Assembly (NCBI GenBank): GCA_903851365.1
Contig: CAINOB010000059.1
Location: 1-64,000 of the forward strand
DNA from: an uncultured Bacteroidota bacterium
Lineage (GTDB): Bacteria > Bacteroidota > Bacteroidia > Bacteroidales > UBA12481
Direction: 5' to 3'
Length of the DNA: 64,000 bases
Shown: one piece after another, positions 1-8,414 of the stretch
Layout of the letters: each line of letters begins with the position of its first letter
Position numbering within the stretch: position 1 is the first letter of the stretch
Notes under the pieces: generated by a model
The model's input: the letters and a program-made list of their open reading frames with translations, nothing else
The model's database searches: none
Told to the model about the DNA's origin: nothing
Program-made: the position numbers and the translations under genes

Positions 1-463
1 GAACAAGGTATTGCTCTATAGAATAATCCTTTATAACACCGATTTTCCCAATTTTCTTAGCGTCATCGAGGGTATTCAGAGAAATTTCATCCCCGGAAGC
101 AGTGTAAAACATCCAATCGAGCGATGCTATTGGTCCGGCCCATTTAAACAGATCCTTACGCGTTGAATTCAGTATTGTTGAAAAAAGGACTGCATTATTG
201 GCGCTCTGAACCAGACTGTAACCATCATTCCAGGAAAGCACGCTAACCGAATAAGGAATATTCAGCTTTGCACACACTGATTTAAGAATATCCGGAGCTA
301 AGCCGGTAAGCGTATTATTATCCAGATAATTGAGCGGTGCATAATTTTCCGTGATAAACTGAAACTTAAACCGATAGGTGTCATCGGTCTTTTTATCACA
401 TTGCGAAAAGAGTAATACCAGCGTGGTAATAACGGCGCTGATGAGGAAAAAAGGTTTTTTCAT
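1..463 (-). CDS. Periplasmic solute-binding lipoprotein (SBP_bac_3-like), C-terminus beyond window
   Basis: This reading frame is absent from the ORF track because it has no stop inside the window. It begins at the ATG at 463 (MKKPFFLISAVITTLVL) and stays open to base 1, giving about 154 residues. The N-terminus is a lipoprotein-type signal ending at a cysteine (LFSQCDKK). The mature part reads like the first lobe of a family 3 extracellular solute-binding protein (FITENYAPLNYLDN, GLAPDILKSVC, FSTILNSTRKDLFKWAGPI), the fold used for amino acid or other small polar ligands. It may serve an ABC transporter or act as a stand-alone sensor; no permease is visible. It starts 15 bp after the phosphatase gene ends on the same strand, so the two probably share a transcript. 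The family call is by motif; the ligand is unknown. Confidence 0.75.
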   Translation of the reverse strand, partial: MKKPFFLISAVITTLVLLFSQCDKKTDDTYRFKFQFITENYAPLNYLDNNTLTGLAPDILKSVCAKLNIPYSVSVLSWNDGYSLVQSANNAVLFSTILNSTRKDLFKWAGPIASLDWMFYTASGDEISLNTLDDAKKIGKIGVIKDYSIEQYLV

Positions 464-478
464 AAATAAAAGTGCGGA

Positions 479-1747
479 CTAATTATAAAGAAGTTGAGGT
501 ACCGACTTACCAAAAAGGATGGATTCGGAGTAGGGTCGGGCCAAACCAGTATTTTCATCGCGACCCTGCAAAATATATCGTGGTGCTGCCAGACCGGCTT
601 CATCCACTGCCTGTTTTGATAATTTCCCGATATCGCCACCCTTTACACGGTTCCAGATCAATGTCAGTTTCATATCAGGAAAGCTCGTCGACATTTCATA
701 ATCCCCGTCGCTGTCGCCAGCTGAAAATAAAGGATCCCAATTTTTTCCAAGACCCACTTTAATAGCCTTGTTTATCGCATCCACCTTGCCCTGCCTCTGT
801 GTTTTTACCCATCCGGTTTTATATTCAGGGAGGATCTTTCCATCGGCAGATATCTCCAGTTCCATCGCGATAACATTTTCAGGTGATACATTGTACCCAA
901 AATTTCCTATGCCTGAAAAAACCTCAACGACAGGCTTATAACTTGCAGAAACGATAAATACTCCGATTCCGTGGCTCCTAAAAGTTGAGATCAGATTTTG
1001 CATTTCCGGCAGGACACGCAACCCTGTTTTAAAAGAATAGCTAACGGCCCCGGCACTGGTTTTAAAGTCAGCAGGGGATTGCCAGGTTTGCTTCGTCAGG
1101 CTGTTGGCAAGCTCAAATGAAATAGCCTCCTTAGCCATGGCTTTAACCTCATCAATAGTGTATCCGGCAAATAAATATAGCACCCAGGGATAGCCGTAAT
1201 CGGGCCCGATGTTCGCCATCGAGCAATAACCATCATACAGGAATGGAACCTTTGCGATGAAATCCTGATATTGGGGCTTTTCCCGGATTTGATCCAATGA
1301 CAGGCTGCCATTCATTCCCGAGAAATTATCCGATAAAAAATTAAAATCATTGATCAGATCGGCATTGATATCCTTGAGAACGATGCTATGAAAATCTGAG
1401 GACAGTTGTTTTACTCCATTGATTTCATCCTTGAGTAAATCTGCGAACTGCGACTTGCTGATTTTAAACCGAAGATGGGTCAGCTGATAATGCATCAACG
1501 CCTCTTCGCAATCCAGGTGAGCACAGGTCTGATCCCAGTCGAGAACAACATAAGGAGGCTTTTCCTTATCGAAGTATTTCCCATGGGTGCCATAATTGGT
1601 TATCAGATTATTGAGGACCGATAAATTTCGATCTGACCAGTTCAGCTGATCCAAAGAATCGGGAATGACTTGCTTTTCCTTGATGCATGAAACCGGCAGC
1701 AACGCGAAAGCACAAAATATGAATATGATATAAAGTCTCGTTTTCAA
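479..1747 (-). CDS. Exported HAD-superfamily phosphatase, phosphorylcholine phosphatase-like lipoprotein
   Basis: A 422-residue protein with a lipoprotein signal (ALLPVSCIKEK). HAD motif I is VLDWDQTCAHLD near residue 70; motif II is in IGVFIVSASYKPVVEVF; motif III is AGDSDGDYEM near residue 345. The expanded cap between motifs I and II and the D-x-D-x-T variant DWDQT resemble secreted phosphorylcholine phosphatases of the PchP type, so a phosphomonoesterase acting outside the cytoplasmic membrane is likely. The exact substrate is inferred, not shown. It lies 10 bp downstream of the MORN lipoprotein and just upstream of the solute-binding protein on the same strand. A phosphatase that releases an alcohol or amine next to a binding protein would make sense as a scavenging unit, but that link is inference. 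Confidence 0.8.
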   Translation of the reverse strand: MKTRLYIIFIFCAFALLPVSCIKEKQVIPDSLDQLNWSDRNLSVLNNLITNYGTHGKYFDKEKPPYVVLDWDQTCAHLDCEEALMHYQLTHLRFKISKSQFADLLKDEINGVKQLSSDFHSIVLKDINADLINDFNFLSDNFSGMNGSLSLDQIREKPQYQDFIAKVPFLYDGYCSMANIGPDYGYPWVLYLFAGYTIDEVKAMAKEAISFELANSLTKQTWQSPADFKTSAGAVSYSFKTGLRVLPEMQNLISTFRSHGIGVFIVSASYKPVVEVFSGIGNFGYNVSPENVIAMELEISADGKILPEYKTGWVKTQRQGKVDAINKAIKVGLGKNWDPLFSAGDSDGDYEMSTSFPDMKLTLIWNRVKGGDIGKLSKQAVDEAGLAAPRYILQGRDENTGLARPYSESILFGKSVPQLLYN

Positions 1748-1757
1748 TATTCCGATC

Positions 1758-2222
1758 CTATTTTTGCTTATAGTCTATCTCTTTTACCTTATGGTCGTAC
1801 TCGTAAAGGGTTTCCTTGAGCCGGCTACCATCCGTATCATACGTGATCCAGGTTCCGTGCAGTTTTCCGAGGGAATAGGTCCCTTCATAAAATTTGAAGC
1901 CGTTTTCGCGCCACACAATGGCTTTGCCATTTCTCAGATCGTTTTTAAAAAACCCTTCGCTCTGCTTCTTGCCATTTTCGAACCAGCTCGTCCATGCTCC
2001 GTCCTTTTTGCCGCCGGCAAATTCACCCTCCATAAGTAATTTCCCATTCTGGTAATAGTTGATCTCCTTTACTTTTTCCTTTTTGTCCCCGGTTACCCGG
2101 TAGTACGAAACTTTATTCGGGCTCCCGTCGGGCCATTTTGTGGTGACTTCCTTAAGCAATTTCTCTTTGCATCCTGTAAGCAAAAAAGCAGCAGCAAGAA
2201 TAATAGTTAAAGCCTGTTTCAT
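1758..2222 (-). CDS. MORN-repeat (YwqK-type) lipoprotein
   Basis: A 154-residue lipoprotein (AAAFLLTGCKEK). The mature part is built of MORN-2 type repeats: YYQNGKLLMEGEFAGGKKDG, SWFENGKKQSEGFFKNDLRNG, VWRENGFKFYEGTYSLGKLHG and a fourth partial unit with YDTDGSRLKET. Databases often label this family 'toxin-antitoxin system YwqK family antitoxin', but nothing here supports a toxin-antitoxin role. In Bacteroidota these are common small cell-envelope lipoproteins of unknown function. It is the first gene of an apparent three-gene minus-strand cluster with the HAD phosphatase (10-bp gap) and the solute-binding protein. Confidence 0.85.
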   Translation of the reverse strand: MKQALTIILAAAFLLTGCKEKLLKEVTTKWPDGSPNKVSYYRVTGDKKEKVKEINYYQNGKLLMEGEFAGGKKDGAWTSWFENGKKQSEGFFKNDLRNGKAIVWRENGFKFYEGTYSLGKLHGTWITYDTDGSRLKETLYEYDHKVKEIDYKQK

Positions 2223-2366
2223 TCGTTTTCGCGTTTAAGAGCGTAAAAATAGGAAAATAAGCAGGTGTCCGTCTGAGAAAGCTAATCTTAAAAAAAGTTA
2301 AAGGAAGAACCATGCGATCTCTCTTTTCATAACTTGACACGTTTTTTGACCTAAACTGACTAAATA

Positions 2367-4475
2367 ATGAAAAACTTCCGCAAATTCTGGTTTCTGACTG
2401 GTATGCTGACAGCATTGGCTGTTGGCGCCATGGCTCAGTCTGTTCCTCATTACCAATGGACCTTGCTTGATAAAAAGCTTATGGACCAGGTTATTGGAGA
2501 AGCATCAGGTGAAACTGCCCTTGCCCACGATATTGAGATGGGTGGATATACCCGGAACAGGTTATCCAAAGAGTATCAAACTGTTCTTTGGGAATCGCAA
2601 TATGTGATGGATAAATTAAAAGAATTTGGCATTGCAAATGCGCAGCTAGAGCGTTTCGGGGATATGGCTGCCACCTGGGATGGTATCAGTGGAGAATTAT
2701 GGGAAGTATCGCCGGGGACCAAAAAACTGGCCGATTATAAAGATCAGCCAGCCATGTTGGTGGCCGGCAGTCAGAATGCCGATGTTGAAGCGGAGCTGAT
2801 CTGGATCGGTGAAGGCCGAAAAGGAGATTTTGATACCACGGCGGTGACCGGAAAAATCGTTGTCACTTATGCATCACCAGGACAGGTTTCATCGTTGATT
2901 ACAAAAAACGGTGCGATCGGGATTTTATCTTTCAACTCCCCCCGCCCACTGTCGGATCCAATTCAGATGCCCTATTCCAGCCTAGGCGGACGTGGTGGCG
3001 AAGCAAAAGGATTTGCTTTCCAGATGCCTCCAAGAGAAGGTTATTTGATTCGCGACAGGTTAACCCGCGGTGAGAAAATCCGTGTTCATGCCATGGTTAA
3101 GTCGGCGATGGAAAAAGTTGATCTACAGGTTCCGACCTGCGTTTTGCCAGGCACGGACCCGAATGCAGGCGAAGTGATATTCTCGGCCCACCTTTTTGAG
3201 GGTGTTATCAAGCAGGGTGCCAATGATGATATTTCAGGCTGTGCCAGCTTACTCGAAATGGCACGCATGCTGAATACGATGTACAATGACGGACGCTTAC
3301 CGCGCCCGGCCCGCAGTATTCGTTTTATTTTCGTTCCCGAGTTTTCAGGTACCGGTCCCTGGGTAAATGCCCATAAGGATATCATGGCAAAGACGCTTTG
3401 CAACATCAACCTTGATATGGTAGGTATTCTGCTGAGCAAGAGTCAGTCGTTCTTCAATCTCGAGCGCACAACTTTTGGTAATCCTCATTATATCAATGAT
3501 GTAATGGAGAATTATTTCCGATATGTAGGCGAAACAAACCGCACCAGTCTGGTATTATCAGGACGCGAAGGTTATTTAAACCGGATTGTTGCCCCATCAG
3601 GATCGGATGAACCATTTTATTATTCCATTGAAGGGCATTATGGTGCCTCGGATCACGAAGTTTTCAATGATTGGGGAGTGGGAGTACCTGGAATCATGAT
3701 GATTACCTGGCCGGATCTTTATTATCACACATCACAGGATCTATCCGACAAGCTTGATCCAACTCAGTTAAAACGCTGCTGTGTTATCGGTGCTGCAGCT
3801 GCCTACACAATCGCTTCCGCCGATGCAAACATGGCGTCTAAAATAGCAGGAGAAGTTTATTCCAATGCCATACGGCGGATGGGAATCCAGCAGGGGAGAT
3901 CGATCGATGAACTATCGAAGCTCAAAGCAGATAATCTGGAGTCGGGTTATAAAAGGATCAGGGGCTATATCGAGGGCGCACTTATGAATGAAGTGGAAAC
4001 CATTGAAACCACGCTTCAGCTTGCCTCAAAAGATGCCAACCTTATTGCTACGGTTGCACTGCAGACTGCTCAGCTGAAAAAAATGGCTGAAGGCCAGTTA
4101 TTGATTCTTGATCAGGAGATGAAACAATTGGCGGCCAGGCTGGGTACACCAGCGGTTGTATTTAAGGTGGATGATCTCGAAAAAAAGGCAATGACAATCA
4201 TTCCGGCAGCTACACCAAAAGTTAAAGAATCGGGATATAATGGCTACGGGAAATTTATGCCTACCATGACACGTGAGCAGAGAACTGCTGCCTTTCGCGA
4301 CATAGCAAACACCAGTGAATTGGAGCGCCTCTGCAATGGCAAGCATAATGCTATACAGATCAAACAGATGCTCGACACGGAATTCCCGAAGGAGTCTTCA
4401 CTCAAGGCAATCATTGACTATATCGATCTATTAAAGACTGCGGGGCTTGTAACCCTCGCGAACGCTCGGAAATAG
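2367..4475 (+). CDS. Exported M28-like zinc aminopeptidase with PA insert (DUF4910-type active site)
   Basis: A 702-residue protein with a Sec signal peptide (ALAVGAMAQS). A PA-like domain occupies roughly residues 125-230. The peptidase core carries an M28-type metal site, but with the motifs of the DUF4910/M28-related branch: SAHLFEG at about 272-278 in place of the usual AHYD, then GANDDISG with the bridging Asp at about 287, then VPEFSGT with the putative catalytic Glu at about 325, and a late His in YGASDHEVFNDWG. An exported aminopeptidase is the likely role. The C-terminal 200 residues are helical and carry no motif I recognise. It is monocistronic. Its last codons and stop (TAG) are already part of a tandem repeat that continues downstream. 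Confidence 0.8.
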   Translation: MKNFRKFWFLTGMLTALAVGAMAQSVPHYQWTLLDKKLMDQVIGEASGETALAHDIEMGGYTRNRLSKEYQTVLWESQYVMDKLKEFGIANAQLERFGDMAATWDGISGELWEVSPGTKKLADYKDQPAMLVAGSQNADVEAELIWIGEGRKGDFDTTAVTGKIVVTYASPGQVSSLITKNGAIGILSFNSPRPLSDPIQMPYSSLGGRGGEAKGFAFQMPPREGYLIRDRLTRGEKIRVHAMVKSAMEKVDLQVPTCVLPGTDPNAGEVIFSAHLFEGVIKQGANDDISGCASLLEMARMLNTMYNDGRLPRPARSIRFIFVPEFSGTGPWVNAHKDIMAKTLCNINLDMVGILLSKSQSFFNLERTTFGNPHYINDVMENYFRYVGETNRTSLVLSGREGYLNRIVAPSGSDEPFYYSIEGHYGASDHEVFNDWGVGVPGIMMITWPDLYYHTSQDLSDKLDPTQLKRCCVIGAAAAYTIASADANMASKIAGEVYSNAIRRMGIQQGRSIDELSKLKADNLESGYKRIRGYIEGALMNEVETIETTLQLASKDANLIATVALQTAQLKKMAEGQLLILDQEMKQLAARLGTPAVVFKVDDLEKKAMTIIPAATPKVKESGYNGYGKFMPTMTREQRTAAFRDIANTSELERLCNGKHNAIQIKQMLDTEFPKESSLKAIIDYIDLLKTAGLVTLANARK

Positions 4476-4580
4476 GCTCGCTTACGCTCGCTAATAGGCT
4501 CCCTTCGGTCGCTAATTATTAATTAGTGAGCGCAGCGAACCAATTAGGAGCGCAGCGACCTCTTAACGGAGCGAAGCGGA
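4455..4580. repeat. Tandem GCTCGCT-type repeat array shared by two convergent gene ends
   Basis: The stretch between the convergent genes is made of degenerate units of about 20 nt, such as GCTCGCTTACGCTCGCTAAT and GCTCCCTTCGGTCGCTAATT on the plus strand, with inverted counterparts (AGTGAGCGCAGCGAACCAAT, AGGAGCGCAGCGACC) on the right side. Each unit contains TAG or TAA. The stop of the M28-like gene (4473-4475) and that of the DUF5698 gene (4544-4546) both fall inside units, and the last residues of the DUF5698 protein (LRSVKRSLRS) are encoded by repeat units. The two halves can pair as a large hairpin, which could act as a bidirectional terminator. Confidence 0.75.
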
Positions 4581-5107
4581 GTGTAAAATCGGTGTATTCC
4601 CTCGTTTACCGCTTTTACTTCCTCAACGGTATAGAAGGCTTTGGGATTGAATTCATTGAGGATGGAGGCTATTTTCGGAATTTCCGGTCGCTTGATGATC
4701 GTAAAAACAACATCAACGGTTCCGGTGCTTCCCTGAGCGGTATGATAGGTAACCCCATATCCGGCATCCTTAAGTTGGATGATAAGTGGCTCGGCCGGTA
4801 CACGGCTGATAACACGTATTGCTACATAACCTATGGCGATCCTTTCTTCCAGAATGATCCCGATAAAATTTCCGGTAGCAAAGCCGGAGCAGTAGGCCAG
4901 ATAGTAATACCAACGATCAAGGTTCTGGAGGATTTTGGTCATAGCCATCAGCCAGATAAAAACCTCAAAGAAACCCAGTAAAGGCGCCAGATAACGATAA
5001 CCTTTGGATACGAAAATAATACGGACTGTTCCGATGGAGACATCGCAGATCCGCGCACAAAAGATCAGCAGCGGTACAATGATTATTCCCCAATAGTCGA
5101 ACGCCAT
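4544..5107 (-). CDS. DUF5698/DUF2179 membrane protein (UPF0316, YebE-like)
   Basis: A 187-residue protein with three hydrophobic N-terminal helices (IIIVPLLIFCARICDV; YLAPLLGFFEVFIWLMAM; YYYLAYCSGFATGNFIGI) and a cytoplasmic C-terminal domain (VAIRVISRVPAEPLIIQL; VDVVFTIIKRPEIPKIASIL). This is the layout of UPF0316 proteins: a DUF5698 membrane part followed by a DUF2179-like ligand-binding domain. The function is unknown. Its ATG lies 1 bp after the stop of the YCF48-like gene, so they form an operon. The plus-strand ORF 4526-4981 over the same bases is a shadow. The last dozen residues (TPLRSVKRSLRS) come from the intergenic repeat, so the natural C-terminus may have been replaced when the repeat arrived. 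Confidence 0.85.
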   Translation of the reverse strand: MAFDYWGIIIVPLLIFCARICDVSIGTVRIIFVSKGYRYLAPLLGFFEVFIWLMAMTKILQNLDRWYYYLAYCSGFATGNFIGIILEERIAIGYVAIRVISRVPAEPLIIQLKDAGYGVTYHTAQGSTGTVDVVFTIIKRPEIPKIASILNEFNPKAFYTVEEVKAVNEGIHRFYTPLRSVKRSLRS

Positions 5108-5108
5108 A

Positions 5109-6125
5109 TTACCTCCATTTAATTACTTTTCCTTTATTTCCTGCCATCCAAACGGCCCCCCTGTTGGGTACAACCTCCAGAGTATGAAAACCATCCTTGC
5201 TGATTTCGGTCCAGCTTTTACCCGAATCCTGCGACATCCAAACTCCGGGAGGGCCGCAAGCCACGATTGTTTCCGCATTTATCCAGCAAATACATTCCAT
5301 AAACGGCACTTGCGATGCACCCTCCGGAACAGTAAAGGTAAGACCATTATCAAGCGACAGTGCAATATTGGTTCCGGTAATAGTCATTTTTTGATAATTG
5401 CCACCTGCGGCAGCCAGATGTTCAGCAGCACCTTTAGCGATGGAGAAAGCTCCGGCAGCAGGATCGCCCTGCAAGAAAGGAAGGGCCGATACCTCCCACG
5501 TTTTACCGAAATCTGAGGACCGGAATATGCGGGCAACCGAACCTCCGGTAGCCAGATAACAGGAACCATCAGGATTGACATCCAGACTGGTGCCACTTGC
5601 TGCAAAGGCATATTCACCTTTAATCAGATCAGGTATCCTGTCAGGTTTCAGCCGCGACCAGGTAAATCCCCCATCTTTTGTTTCCAGGAGGTATGGCTTT
5701 TCGTCAACCGGATCACCGATGAGGAGTCCATGCTTTTTATCGAAAAAATCCAATCCATCGAAGAAAGCTTTAGGATCAGTGTTCTGATAAGTGAGGACCC
5801 ATGATTTCCCTGCATTTTCGGTCCTGTAAATGGCAGAGCCTTTACCGGGGCCGGCGCTCATCAGCAAAGCCACGCGGGCAGAAAAGCCTTGAACATCACG
5901 AAAATCAAGTTTTCCAGCACCCGGTATCGTATCATGGTACCAGGTATATCCTCCATTATGAGTTACTGAAAACTCTCCTTTTGTACCCGAAACCCAGATC
6001 ACTTTTTTAGAGACTACGTTGAGCCCCCGGATGGTCCCGGTCATGCCCGACTGCTGGCTGGTGAAGCCGGATTGGGCATTGAGGGATGGGAAGGTAAGGA
6101 GGAGAAGGAGGATTGGTAGCTTCAT
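5109..6125 (-). CDS. Secreted YCF48/BNR-type beta-propeller protein
   Basis: The start is set at the ATG at 6125 (MKLPILLLLLTFPSLNAQSG), a clean Sec signal. The longer track ORF to 6203 reads through an intergenic repeat. The mature protein of about 320 residues consists of WD/BNR-like blades with the S-x-D/N-x-G-x-x-W/F pattern: VTHNGGYTWYHD, YRTENAGKSWVLT, LETKDGGFTWSRL, FRSSDFGKTWEVS, LSLDNGLTFTVP, WMSQDSGKSWTEIS. This is the photosystem II assembly factor YCF48/HCF136-like fold common in secreted Bacteroidota proteins annotated as 'oxidoreductase' or 'sialidase-like'. No catalytic set is evident. It is upstream of, and 1 bp from, the DUF5698 membrane protein gene. Confidence 0.8.
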   Translation of the reverse strand: MKLPILLLLLTFPSLNAQSGFTSQQSGMTGTIRGLNVVSKKVIWVSGTKGEFSVTHNGGYTWYHDTIPGAGKLDFRDVQGFSARVALLMSAGPGKGSAIYRTENAGKSWVLTYQNTDPKAFFDGLDFFDKKHGLLIGDPVDEKPYLLETKDGGFTWSRLKPDRIPDLIKGEYAFAASGTSLDVNPDGSCYLATGGSVARIFRSSDFGKTWEVSALPFLQGDPAAGAFSIAKGAAEHLAAAGGNYQKMTITGTNIALSLDNGLTFTVPEGASQVPFMECICWINAETIVACGPPGVWMSQDSGKSWTEISKDGFHTLEVVPNRGAVWMAGNKGKVIKWR

Positions 6126-6149
6126 AATCACAGAGTCTTTATGGGGGTG

Positions 6150-6310
6150 AGGCAAATTAGGGCAAGAGGGCAGCAAGGCAAGACGGCAGGAAGGAAAGCC
6201 CAAAAATAAAAAATTATAAGGCCCACTTAATCAGATTATTACTTACTTATTTAATACTTTACTTTTTGCCTTTCTGCCCTCTTGCCCTCTTGCCCTATTT
6301 TGCCTCACCC
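6150..6310. repeat. Long inverted repeat of GGCAAGAGGGCA-type units
   Basis: The left arm, around 6150-6190 (GAGGCAAATTAGGGCAAGAG), and the right arm, around 6265-6310 (GCCCTCTTGCCCTATTTTGC), are near reverse complements separated by about 75-100 bp of A/T-rich DNA. The arms are themselves degenerate tandem repeats of GGCAAGA/GGGCA. In minus orientation the right arm directly follows the mutB stop. The same unit occurs at 11975-12155 and 30740-30832. Confidence 0.75.
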
Positions 6311-6327
6311 CCGTTCGGTAATAAAGG

Positions 6328-8409
6328 TTATGCCCGGCTTTGAATCAGTACTTCAAGAATCTGGATGGCAGCTTTCGGAATGCTGGTGCCAGGTCCGAAT
6401 ATACCAACGACACCCAGATCATAAAGGTATTGATAATCCTGTGGTGGTATAACTCCTCCGACTATGACCATAATATCATCGCGGCCCAGTTTTTTCAATT
6501 CTTCGATCACTTGGGGTACGAGGGTTTTATGTCCGGCGGCAAGGCTTGAAATACCCAGAACATGCACATCATTGTCAACAGCATCTTTTGCTGCTTCGGC
6601 AGGAGTCTGAAACAGCGGTCCCATGTCCACATCGAATCCGATATCGGCATAACCGGTAGAAACAACTTTTGCTCCGCGGTCGTGACCATCCTGGCCCATT
6701 TTGGCTACCATGATTCTCGGACGGCGACCTTCGAGGGCGGCAAACTGATCGGCCAGATCACGAGCTTTCTGGAAATCTTCGTTTCCAGAATACTCAGATG
6801 CATAAACTCCTGATATAGAACGTATCACAGCATTGTATCTCCCAACAATTTTCTCACAAGCATACGAAATTTCACCCAAAGATGCACGTTTTTTTGCGGC
6901 ATCCACCGCGAGTTCGAGCAGATTACCTTCGCCGGTTTCCACACAGCGCGTAATAGCCTCAAGTGAAGCCTGACATTCAGCTTCGTTTCTTTCGGCACGC
7001 AGTTTATTCAGCCGTTCAATTTGTGAAAGTCTGACCTTGGTATTATCCACATCGAGGGTTTCGATAGGATCCTGCTTATCGAGTTTATACTTATTTACTC
7101 CAAGAATGGTATCCTGACCGCTGTCGATTCGAGCCTGTTTACGGGCAGCAGCTTCCTCGATACGCATTTTTGGCACCCCGGTTTCCACGGCCTTCGACAT
7201 ACCACCTAATTCCTCCACCTCTTCAATTAGCTTCCAAGCTCTTTGGGCCAGTTCATGAGTCAGCGACTCAACATAATAGGAACCTGCCCAGGGATCAACC
7301 GAACGGCAGATTCCGGTTTCATCCTGAATATATATTTGAGTATTACGGGCAATACGTGCCGAAAAATCGGTTGGCAGAGCAATTGCCTCATCGAGGGCAT
7401 TGGTATGCAGGCTCTGGGTATGTCCGAGGGCAGCCGCCATTGCCTCAACGGCAGTACGGGTAACATTATTGTACGGATCCTGCTCCGTGAGGCTCCAGCC
7501 TGAGGTCTGTGAGTGAGTGCGGAGTGCAAGGGATTTCGGATTTTTCGGGTTAAACTGCTTAACGAGTTTGGCCCAAAGCATCCGAGCGGCCCTCATCTTG
7601 GCAATCTCCATAAAATGATTCATGCCGATACCCCAGAAAAAGGAGAGCCTGGGGGCAAAAGCATCAATATCCAGACCAGACTGCACGCCGGTTCTGAGAT
7701 ATTCCAGACCGTCGGCCAGTGTATATGCCAACTCGATATCAGCAGTACCGCCAGCTTCCTGAATATGGTAGCCTGATATGCTTATTGAGTTGAATTTCGG
7801 CATGTTTTTCGAGGTATATCCGAATATATCCGCAATAATCTTCATGCTGAAAGCAGGCGGATAGATATAAGTATTCCGCACCATAAATTCCTTCAGGATA
7901 TCATTCTGAATGGTGCCCGAGAGCTCCTCGAGTTTAGCTCCCTGCTCGAGTGCTGCCACGATATAAAATGCCATGATCGGCAAAACGGCACCGTTCATGG
8001 TCATGGAAACTGACATTTTGTTCAGCGGGATTGAATCGAAGAGCACTTTCATGTCCAGAATAGAATCGATGGCCACACCGGCTTTTCCGACATCGCCCTC
8101 CACCCTTGGATGATCGGAATCGTATCCGCGGTGAGTAGCGAGATCGAAGGCCACCGAAAGGCCCATCTGCCCGGCAGCCAGGTTGCGGCGATAGAAGGCA
8201 TTTGATTCCTCAGCCGTTGAAAATCCGGCATACTGGCGGATAGTCCAGGGCTGCATGACATACATGGTTGAGTAAGGTCCGCGCAGATAGGGAGGCAAGC
8301 CGGCCGCAAAATTAAGATGCTCCATATTAGCCAGGTCATCAGCGCTATATATTGGTTTTACCGGAATCTGTTCCGGGGTCATCCATGGTTTCGAAAAATC
8401 AGGTCTCAT
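6328..8409 (-). CDS. mutB: Methylmalonyl-CoA mutase, large (catalytic, B12-binding) subunit
   Basis: A 693-residue protein. The N-terminal TIM barrel carries the family blocks [32 protein letters not shown] and [19 protein letters not shown]. The C-terminal cobalamin-binding domain starts near residue 560 and has the base-off/His-on motif [11 protein letters not shown] with the cobalt-ligating His near 573. It interconverts succinyl-CoA and (R)-methylmalonyl-CoA, used for propionate formation or propionate uptake. It is slightly shorter than the usual 710-730 residues, mainly at the N-terminus, with all core blocks present. It lies 5 bp after mutA. No epimerase or MeaB chaperone gene is adjacent. 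The symbol follows Bacteroides and Propionibacterium usage (large subunit = mutB); scpA is the E. coli name. Confidence 0.97.
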   Translation of the reverse strand: MRPDFSKPWMTPEQIPVKPIYSADDLANMEHLNFAAGLPPYLRGPYSTMYVMQPWTIRQYAGFSTAEESNAFYRRNLAAGQMGLSVAFDLATHRGYDSDHPRVEGDVGKAGVAIDSILDMKVLFDSIPLNKMSVSMTMNGAVLPIMAFYIVAALEQGAKLEELSGTIQNDILKEFMVRNTYIYPPAFSMKIIADIFGYTSKNMPKFNSISISGYHIQEAGGTADIELAYTLADGLEYLRTGVQSGLDIDAFAPRLSFFWGIGMNHFMEIAKMRAARMLWAKLVKQFNPKNPKSLALRTHSQTSGWSLTEQDPYNNVTRTAVEAMAAALGHTQSLHTNALDEAIALPTDFSARIARNTQIYIQDETGICRSVDPWAGSYYVESLTHELAQRAWKLIEEVEELGGMSKAVETGVPKMRIEEAAARKQARIDSGQDTILGVNKYKLDKQDPIETLDVDNTKVRLSQIERLNKLRAERNEAECQASLEAITRCVETGEGNLLELAVDAAKKRASLGEISYACEKIVGRYNAVIRSISGVYASEYSGNEDFQKARDLADQFAALEGRRPRIMVAKMGQDGHDRGAKVVSTGYADIGFDVDMGPLFQTPAEAAKDAVDNDVHVLGISSLAAGHKTLVPQVIEELKKLGRDDIMVIVGGVIPPQDYQYLYDLGVVGIFGPGTSIPKAAIQILEVLIQSRA

Positions 8410-8414
8410 AACTT

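Noticed and set aside
1758-2222. Toxin-antitoxin function for the YwqK-type protein
   Set aside because: It is a MORN-repeat lipoprotein in a cluster with a phosphatase and binding protein; no toxin partner.
4526-4981. Plus-strand ORF of 151 aa
   Set aside because: Lies opposite the DUF5698 membrane protein, whose minus-strand translation shows clear transmembrane helices and a known domain; the plus ORF has repeat-derived ends.
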